A stretch of 64,000 bases of DNA, taken from the NCBI GenBank assembly GCA_030141605.1, contig JAQGDQ010000117.1, forward strand, positions 434,001 to 498,000, in the 5' to 3' direction. The DNA comes from Tubiluchus corallicola (taxonomy: Eukaryota; Priapulida; Priapulimorpha; Priapulimorphida; Tubiluchidae). The position numbers and the translations under genes are program-made. The notes under the pieces were generated by a model. That model saw nothing but the letters and a program-made list of their open reading frames with translations, searched no databases and was not told the DNA's origin. Below, one piece after another: positions 20,728 through 64,000 of this stretch; the first letter of the stretch is position 1, and each line of letters opens with the position of its first letter.

Positions 20728-22024
20728 TTGTCAGTATAAAAACTTTCAGTATAACTTGTCGCTGTAACAGAAAATGCAAGAACAAGAACATAAAATATAA
20801 TGTTTCTGTGCTTATTTCAAATTTTCAACGGAAAATCGTCTGAAAGTATGCGTAATGTCAATAATGAATTGAGTTTCAGTTTCATAATCTGCATGCGACA
20901 TTTAAACATAACAGTTCATCACAAAGCATAGTTATGCTTCCAGTCGGGAAAACAATTATAAGACCAATCACGTCGCACATGCTTATATGGAATTAACATA
21001 TTTCAGATTAACCTAATTACTTTTTTGCTTGTATTTAAAATGTCTGAAACAGGCAGAAAGGGACAAACTGGGAAATGCTGGCAGGAAAAGAGTTTAAGCT
21101 CAACACGGCAGGGTGATGCATTTAGGCAGGGAGTAAAAGTTTTGCTGACGAAAAAATTGTCGTTAAGTTATTCACGTTATTAAAATTGTTAAAAGCTTGA
21201 CGATTATAATTTCTATACAGTAGCACAAAAAAGGTTTACATATACATGTACGACTATGTCGCGGCTAAATTAGGGTCGTTAGGCACCTCATACCTAGCCG
21301 ATATGCGGTAAAATTTGAGCAGCCGAAATTATCATTGCTGTAACGCAGAGAGAGAATGATCGAGTTTCGATATGCATGCTCAATGTCTACAACGCAGCAA
21401 GCCAGTGCCTGGCAAATTTGCTTTTTTATGAAATTAATTTAAATTTTAATTAAACTAGCGTATATTATTTCAGTAATAGTTTAAAAATAGGTCGACATAC
21501 ACATTGCAAAGACACATACTTTGTTAATTGGTACATGGGCAACAATGGATAGCTCGATACCTACTACTAGAGCCATAATTGTAAATTAAATTTAATTTAA
21601 CATGGTTTAAAATTTCGCAGCAATTATCTTCCAGAAAAAAGTAAATAGGTGTGACACTACTGCTACCATATATTTGTTCATAAAGATATGAACTATAAAG
21701 TACTGTATTATATAAAACATCTCACTTTTTGGTAGCGCATGTTTTCACGTACTGGTTTCTAAATTTTACTTATACATACCGTATATTATATATGCAGTAT
21801 TATTTTATAGAGAATTCCAGATCAATTTCAATCTTTCTTTAGTCGAAAGCATACACACATATCTTTTTAATATGTTTAGAGAAAGCCAAAAAAACACGTT
21901 GCAACATCGTCAGCGTATGATCTTGTGGACGGAGCCAGTGCTAATTCGTAGTATCACTGAAACGAGACTCCAGATTGTGTCTTTTACCGATTAAAAAACG
22001 GTTTTTCGTGCTCCACCGTTCCGC
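20728..22024. other. Spacer, nothing recognised
   Basis: AT-rich; no exon, clear repeat or RNA gene supported. Confidence 0.4.
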
Positions 22025-22035
22025 AGGGGTACATT

Positions 22036-22964
22036 ATTAAATTAATAATAATAAATCTTTATTCAAGAAATGAACGTATATACAAAAAGGTGGGTCTTTT
22101 TGAAGGCTCAGATCAACAATTTACATTTTCATATAACAAATCTTTTTTAAATATTTCCAGTTTCACACTATGTACAACGAATAACATATTATACTTAAAT
22201 TTGACTTAATTTCAAATGATTCACAAGTATTATACACATGGATTAACTTTATACACATAGATAATATATTTTTGTATACTCGAGCGGGCCTAAATTAACA
22301 ATTATTTAGTATAAAACTATCTCTGATCAGGATAGTAAAAGCCATTATTAAATTTTTATCAGATTGAAGCATAATATTACGTGCATAATTGGCATCAGCT
22401 ATTTCTATGAAACGCATTATTTTTGTATTATCTGCTTTACACATAAACTAGTATGACACATATTAAGTCTATACAGAAAGCTATTAAAATTCCCCTGGCC
22501 AGTTAAAAAAGACATGACAATGGATTCTATTTTCCTTTCATTATTTCCAAGCGGCAAGATCAATGGTTTACATTTTATATTCTGCATTTCAACATTTTCT
22601 CCTCGAAGTTGCATAACATGCCTATATTTATTTGTCCAGGTACAAGAAACATAATCTATAATTTGACGTTTAGTATACTTTAACATATTTTCAGGAACTT
22701 CTTCAAGATCTGTAATACGGAAGTTTTCGTTCCAAGTTACAAATTTTAAAAAGTGTCTCACAGTCTGCGCATGTGTATACATAATATTTTTATAAATATG
22801 CCTTCCTCTCAGACTTACTGCAGAATCTTTTGTTTAACTAATTCATCAGCATTCTGACATAACGTCTTGAGACATGATTTAACAACGATTACATTTAATT
22901 CAATGTCTAACGGTGGAAGACCACAAAGTATTTCCAATTTAGTTCGATCTGATTTAAAAAGAAA
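22036..22964 (-). mobile_element. 5'-truncated LINE (C-terminal ORF2 remnant) with 11-bp target duplication
   Basis: AGGGGTACATT flanks it at 22025-22035 and 22965-22975. On the minus strand a 121-codon stretch ends VMSFLTGQGNFNSFLYRLNMC...SLCVK, the region after the reverse transcriptase in jockey/CR1-like non-LTR elements. The element finishes with AATAAA and an (ATT)n-type tail, as expected at a LINE 3' end. Frames beyond are broken. Confidence 0.8.
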
Positions 22965-22975
22965 AGGGGTACATT

Positions 22976-23941
22976 GCGATCAGTTCTGGAGTGCATAGCG
23001 ATTTTGTCAGGCGATGATGTACTGAAGCTGACTGCGAGTTGTTGTGAACGTTGTTCAAACTTGTGGTGCCAAGTAAGTCAAATGGAGCCATCCTATGATT
23101 ATTAAAAACATTGTGATATTTAAAGGAAGTCTTAATTGTGGATGTTTACTACACAGCGCTTTCACTGAAACACTTCGTGAACAGTTGCGTTTAACCTCTT
23201 GCTGACCATAAACACGAAGCCCGTGAACGCGGCAGTCGACGCTCGTGATTCTGTATGCACAATAAGAAACGTCTAAGATGCACGGCCATGCACGTGGTGT
23301 TGATTGGACGCGATGTTGAAGCTAATAAATCCGAATATCGCGCGCAGGCTATACGTCGACTAGAGTCCGTGAGAAGTGTATACCAAACATGGGCTTCACC
23401 GAGACGTATACTTTATCTTATTAAACCCAAACTAGTTCTCTGTGTTTTTCGTGTTTCACCCATGATTTTAGTTTGCGCAGTTCAGTCACTAAGTGCAAGC
23501 TTTGTGTTCAAGGCGGTTGTGTCAGTTTGCTTTGTTGAACATTTTGTTTTAATCGTACACGTTGTAGAGGCAGAAAAATCGAAATGAACTAATTCAATTG
23601 TTGGCTGTTTTGTAGGATTATCACACCCTAGGCAATTGCGACAGAGCAATAAGATCATCACACAGTAATTCGACAAAGCAAGTTTGTCTTTATCTGTTAA
23701 CTATAATGTACTTTGATTTGAAGTGCGACAGAAAAGGTCAAAAAACATTCGAAACTGTCACTTTAACCCCATGGGCCATAAGGCCCACAATAAGGTCAAG
23801 GGTGTATGTGAATTTCTCTATCGTAAACAGTGGATTTTTGTAATTTTTGGAAATACCATATTTTTATGCTTTTGCCGAAGTACTTTACCAAAGAGCGGTT
23901 GCCTAGCACCAACGCAATTCCAGTCTAAGCGACATACGAGG
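22976..23941 (+). promoter_or_regulatory. Upstream region of the receptor gene
   Basis: Precedes the signal-peptide exon. The frame is open from 23723 into that exon, but no conserved coding was seen. Transcription start not identified; the 5' UTR probably lies here. Confidence 0.25.
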
Positions 23942-54731
<30,790 letters not shown>

Positions 54732-57700
54732 CGTACAGAGAATGCTATGATAAGGCCTCTAAAGTTTTTCATAACTTTCCTATACAGCAACACAATGTTA
54801 GTTAATTAACTTTTTTATTAACATAATTTTTATAGTATTTAGTGTCACTGTCAATTGTTTAATCTACAATATATGATTACAGAGAAAGTTGTGTCAAAAA
54901 TTTTATATACATTTATTGTGACATGAATGCAGTTGTTTTGAAAAGGCCGTAAAACATATCTAAAGTCTGCTTGTACAGCTGCTCCCAGCTTTTATAGCTA
55001 AATAGGCCAAAGGTTTTAGTGACCGTTTGACTTGATTACAATCATGCTCGCACAGTTCGGGCTCTTAGCATTAATTTCAGTCAGTTAAATTTTGTCTGCA
55101 CTGTCCAGTTTCAGGTTCTTTTTTATTACAATATATTTAGCGAACTAAGGTTTCTTATTTTAGCTTCTAAAAATTAACAGTAACTGGGTTTTCAGCGTGT
55201 TTCCAAGTTTCGCAACAATAATTTACTTCACTCACTGCGAATTGCTGGTTTCTTGAAGATAATTCTGATTTTAACGGCTTTTAATAATGCTCAAACAGAA
55301 AACGTTAAGTGAAATGTACTGGGAGAAAACGGAAACAGAAACGGAATGCTCTGGCAAAGTCGTACGCCGACGGAATATTTTATATTTTCGCCGTTTATAC
55401 TAAAATTAAATTTATAAAACGAACTTTAGTGCGAAAAGCCAGCTTCGTTGGCATTTTATCTTGGATAAATGAAGCCTATTGCAAAGTTTTTGTCTTCAGT
55501 TTTTCCACATTTTAACTGATACAAGCATTTCTTATCAAAACTGGAATTTTGCAGTCAACAGCTGTAAACTCTATAAATGTATTTTGTAGTAGGACTAGTA
55601 CTTAGATACTTATCTAAGATAAAATACTGAGCCACGTTCGGATGTATGTATATCTTTTAGCAAAACCTGACCCAATCTTAAACTGTAGATCAAAACAATC
55701 TACGCTTTAAAGTATTTAAAGGAAAAACTATTTTTTCAAAAATGACTTACGTAAAAGAATTATTACCACACAAACACACAATTTCGCGTTACACGTTTTG
55801 CGCTGTTACATGCATTTCGTTTTTCACTGGTTAGACCGGTACTAGGGCCTGCATTTCGGAAACGCGTTGCACAAAAAACAAGCGCTGTATCTCTCTGTTC
55901 AGAGGCGTTCGTTTGCGACGCACTACACACGTTCGACAGCTCATGCATGAACACAGCAGTAAATTTGAAATTTGAATTTTTATCCTAAAATTTGCCGAGT
56001 TTTAGTGCAACACACTGAATCTCTTACAGTAGTGCTGTACATCAATCTTCGCCTTTGCAAACACGTGCAACACACTTATGGAATGTTTTTGTTGTTGAAA
56101 ATTATGTTCGTTTGCGACGTCATCACTAGAGGAGCTCGCCCGCCGTTAATTAAGGTTTTAATCTATTATTTAATTATCAGAAATTCGCTTTCGCTGTAGT
56201 TTGGTGTTAAAATGTATACTTTTTGTCGAACTTCAAAATGGAGTAGGATATGAAAAATCTTCCTATTTTCCTTTAATAAATAAGCAGAAGGAACGGCTCA
56301 GAAGCAGTTTCCTTCTTGGTCGTCCATCCATCTAGTAATCAGTTCTGTTCTGCTTAACTTTCGTTACCATGCATGCATCATGATACTACTGTATTTAGCT
56401 TCACAAATCCGTTAAACAAACTTAGAATTCACTAAATAATTCATAGTACTACCAATGATTTCCATAGTACTGCATAATGCATGCTGCATCATAGAGTTCT
56501 GCTATTTGTGCATTAAATCATTTTAACATTTTTTGGGGTCAAGGGGATCCGCGAAAAACCAAATAATGATCATACGAAATGTTTGGAGATTGATTTAATT
56601 GAGAGGGAACACATTTTTTCCTCATTCACAATCCTGCGGGGCTTTCATTCTACGAAGCAACAGTATAAAAGCCATTTTGCACAATAATAACCGCTGAATA
56701 ATTTTGCACAACTGCTGAATAATATGTACAATATATAAGGCCAGACTGCTAGATTTGACTAAACTTTACGCTTTTATAGTACACTACTGGCTGTCAATAG
56801 TGCAGATTTCTCATTCTGGAACATAGCTTTAATAATATCGTCATTAACTCGCTAAATTAATATTCGCAACAAAATAATATTGTTATAAACATATTTATTA
56901 TCAATAAACTGTTCGCTTTGTGATAGCATTTCGCTTTTTACTTTTTTACGTTCCTTTCTGTAAGCCTGCATTAGCCGCATTAGTATAGTAAATTACGTAT
57001 GTTTCTCTTTTTAATACTTAATAGACAATTAAGCTTAAGTGAACTGCTTAAGATTGAAAGTGATGGAGAACAACCTAGCGACGGACGGTAAACCTTCTAC
57101 ACTAGTGTAAGCGACCAGCATCTGACACAGTTTTGATTTATCACTGTCTACTCGAAGTAGTTTATACTATTTACATAAAAATACGTAATAATAAAAGGGC
57201 CCTACATTAATTACGTTCACGCACAAGCTTATTATGCGGGTTCCCTTGGACGTTATGTCTTCATTACTATCATAATATTACATGGACAAGTTTTTCACAC
57301 TTATATTCAGAATTGCAGTTTGTATATGTGCGCCTTTAGATTTATTGATGTTTTAAACATTTTGATTAGCTAGAATGAAAAGTGATGAAATAGTTGGCAA
57401 CGGTACTTGATTGATTTTTTGTGTTTCCAGATGAGACAAGTCTTTTTAATTAGTAATGCAAGTCAAGTAAGAATAAAATTAAGATAAGAACAGCCGTCAT
57501 CCTATTCTTGCTCACTTAGCTAGGATATCAGTCCGACGACTTTATACAAGTCACTTCAGCTAAGCTTGCGAAAGTTGGAATAAGTGAACATGATTTTACT
57601 CCAAAAATTTCGTACAATGAAAATTGAAAACCTGTAATGTTAAAAACAAGACAAATCATGAATTCGGTTTTTAAGAAAGCTATCTTGTCGGATAACAGTA

Positions 57701-57774
57701 AGTGGTAAAATAGTACTAAGTGAAACGTAACATGCCACAAATAGATTCAATATCACAGCCAAGGATCATCTAAA
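54732..57774. other. Convergent spacer between the receptor and dehydrogenase genes
   Basis: Both genes end here, so it should contain both 3' UTRs. No exon supported. A TTTATT near 57341 would read AATAAA for the minus-strand gene. Confidence 0.45.
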
Positions 57775-61582
<3,808 letters not shown>

Positions 61583-61679
61583 CTGAAATAGAAACAAAGA
61601 CAAACATTGTATTTTTATTATAAGTAACACTGAGTCTTTCATTCATTTTTAAGTTCTGCACATTAGGCCTAGTAGTTCT

Positions 61680-62460
61680 TAATGACCGAATATATGTGCT
61701 GGGAGGCACAGTGACAAATGATTGCTCTAGTGATTGTGATATAACCACCAGAATTGGCAAGGCTGCAGCAACCTTCGGGGGCCTGTCAGGAAGACTGTGG
61801 AATACCCGGGATGTCCGCCTAGCAACGAAGATGGCAGTTTACAAGGCAGCCATTCTACCGGTGCTACTTTACAACTGCGAAACCTGGACACTGTACCGCA
61901 AACAGGTCAAGAAGCTTGACAGTTTCCATATGCGCTGTTTACGTCGGATAGCTGGCATTCGCTGGCAGGACAGAGTGCCTAACACGGAAGTCTTGGGTCG
62001 CTGTAATGCCTGGGGCATTGAATCCCACATATTTGCGGCACGGCTCCGCTGGTCTGGTCATGTGTCCCGGATGGGTGAGGACCGTATTCCTCGGACTCTC
62101 CTGTTTGGTGAGTTGGCAGTAGGGGCAAGGAGGGTCGGTAGGCCCTTTAAGCGTTACAAAGACCAGCTGAAGGATACCCTGAATCAATGCAACATCCAAC
62201 CAGAAAACTTCGAGACCCTGGCGAGTGACAGAACTCAGTGGAGAGCGCTCTGCAAGAGAGCAGTGATCAACTTTGAGCATCTACGAATAGAAGATCTCAA
62301 AGAAAAGAGGCGTCGGCGTAAGAATAATGTGCAGTGACTCGACGGACTTTCATGACTCACTTATTTTATTTCCTACTGTAATATCTCTCTGTATTTTGTG
62401 TCTGTCTGTGGGGCCGGATCCGTCGTTTGACGACGGCCTACCAATATATATATTTGCTAG
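61680..62460 (+). mobile_element. LINE D, C-terminal ORF2 fragment with 3' hairpin
   Basis: One open frame (61696-62337) reads, after a LGGTVTND start, [67 protein letters not shown] and FGELAVGARRVGRPFKRYKD. This is the conserved region after the reverse transcriptase in a widespread animal non-LTR family. The 213-codon frame has no stop, so insertion is fairly recent. The 3' UTR has a perfect hairpin, CCGTCG-TTTGA-CGACGG, near 62420-62436, before an AT tail. Confidence 0.88.
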
Positions 62461-63690
62461 GAAATATTAATACATGAACTAGCAAAGGCCTCGCAAAAAA
62501 TTTTTCGTATAAATACATTTATAATCAATAATACGCGAACATCCTACATAGTCCTCATCTATAACGCAAAGCCAGTAGCAGCTTTTACTAAATTAAAGTT
62601 ATAAGTCTGTAGGCAGAGTATGATGGATGACGTCAGAAGAATGGCTTTGCGTCAACAGTTTTCCAAGCGAGAATCGTCCGAAATGGAACCTCCAATTAAC
62701 TCGTCACAGCTCCTCACGGTAGAAGCATCCTAAAATGCAGTCCACATCATTGTATAGCCCTGTTTCTGCTCTTTCTAAAGAGCTATATATCTCCTTCCTA
62801 GAGTCCTATCAGGCGCTGCTAGAATGGCTTTTCTGCAGGCTGTTTGGTCAAAATTGTTGGGTCTCGGAAAACGCCCGTTACGCCCTTAATATATATATAT
62901 TAAGCCCATACCACCGAAATTAATATAGACGATTAAACATTTGCTTATACTAAATTCGGCTGGGCTCACACTAAATCATCGTGTACAAAATTACACGATT
63001 TCAATTGTTTAATAATGTAGTGTAGAATTAAACACAAGACCCTCGAGCTGGATTAACAATAGTGTATATTTGTCGAACTATTTGCTTGCTCCAAAAATTA
63101 TAAAATTATACTCAGAAAATAAAACCAGATATTGCGGTATTTGGCAAATTTGCGCAGCCAGTTTGGTATCTTATCTGATACCACTAGTGAGCTTCTGTCA
63201 AAGTCCTTGGCAGGCGTCACAAGTCTACCACAAGTATGTGGAACTGATGACGTAGCAACAATTTCAGAGGCGAACTTTGTAAATGAAGAGTGCTTTTTAA
63301 AAACTTTAGTATAATTTTCCCCACAGGGCGTAACCAACATGTCTTATTTCAAAAGAAAACAACCTTTGCAAAACTGGTAATATTACTGGATGTTTAGGAA
63401 GCTACAGTTTTTTTTCTGATTGTGATTTATTTCTTGGTAATGTCAAACTTAAAATAAAATGAGAAAGTGTAAATATCGTAAAATTTATTTAAACACAGTA
63501 GAACTCAAAATTTCCAGATATGTTTCTGCACCTACTACTGTCACAAACCGGGAAACAAAATTAGAAGAAAGAGAAGTTTATCGCCTGTGACTATATTTAC
63601 AAACAATATAATATGATGACAATGCAGGGTTTTTGCTAGGAGACATATTTGTAGGCAACATTTGTAGAACAGCACGAAAAAATTAAGAAC
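62461..63690. other. Spacer or upstream SDR intron, nothing recognised
   Basis: No SDR N-terminal exon (TGxxxGIG) was found on the minus strand here. Confidence 0.45.
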
Positions 63691-63694
63691 CCCA

Positions 63695-64000
63695 TCTACG
63701 GCGCTTGTATGTTTGTAATTGTGTTGTTCACAAATATACGTGTCCCAATTGTAACCCTGAGTATATAGGCAAAACATCTAGACATTGGATTTTGCAGCAC
63801 GTGAACACATATAGGCCCCCAAGCAGTCCTATATCATCGTAACGACTCAACGCTCTGTCCCATTCCTACCCACTCTTGCGTTATTATTGGCGTGTTCCGA
63901 TTTATTAACTGGCTTCTACATACATAATGACAGGCAAAAACCCCCTGTGTTTAAAAGCAACGTGTTTTGTAACTATGTCATTCCACTAATGATGACACCA
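63695..64000 (+). mobile_element. Penelope-like element fragment (GIY-YIG region), cut by window end
   Basis: One frame reads CVVHKYTCPNCNPEYIGKTSR, matching the CPxC...YIGKT-x-R start of the GIY-YIG endonuclease of Penelope-like elements. Later parts are in other frames with stops. Degenerate; the rest lies to the right. Confidence 0.55.

Overview
The window is nuclear DNA from an animal. It is AT-rich, its genes are split by GT-AG introns with phase-matched exons, and it is full of microsatellites, miniature transposons and decayed LINEs. A cys-loop receptor, a chromodomain/ankyrin MPP8 homologue, a retinol-dehydrogenase-like SDR and a secreted Gly/His-rich protein together suggest a marine invertebrate, most likely a lophotrochozoan (mollusc, brachiopod or annelid type). 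The species cannot be fixed from the sequence alone.

Layout, left to right. (1) 52-1587 (+): 3' part of a gene for a secreted Gly/His-rich repeat protein; its first exon lies off the left edge. (2) 3.5-6.0 kb: a broken PIF/Harbinger transposase, a GA repeat and a miniature transposon. (3) 7066-10933 (-): a complete two-exon MPP8 (MPHOSPH8) homologue, whose chromodomain is split by an apparent GC-AG intron. (4) 11.8-15.9 kb: repeat-rich spacer with a second copy of the miniature transposon, unassigned coding-like scraps and a minisatellite. (5) 16090-18358 (+): a two-exon, 461-residue member of the tryptophanase / tyrosine phenol-lyase family that lacks the cofactor-binding lysine and several other active-site residues. 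(6) 20.1-23.0 kb: a hAT-like miniature element and a 5'-truncated LINE, each with a readable target-site duplication. (7) 23942-54731 (+): an eight-exon alpha-type nicotinic acetylcholine receptor subunit. Its 21.8-kb first intron holds two more LINEs, a 97-bp perfect inverted repeat, minisatellites and one orphan exon-like segment on the opposite strand. (8) 57775-61582 (-): the last four exons of a retinol-dehydrogenase-like SDR; its NAD(P)-binding exons lie off the right edge. (9) 61.7-64.0 kb: a LINE fragment with a 3' hairpin and a Penelope-like GIY-YIG fragment cut by the window end.

The genes look like independent neighbours, not a pathway. They lie on both strands, have separate exon sets and unrelated roles (chromatin silencing, PLP-fold protein, ion channel, short-chain dehydrogenase, extracellular structural protein). 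The most notable item is the tryptophanase-family gene: it has a full-length open frame, but the alignment predicts it cannot work as a normal PLP lyase. No operons, CRISPR arrays or confident tRNA/rRNA genes were seen.
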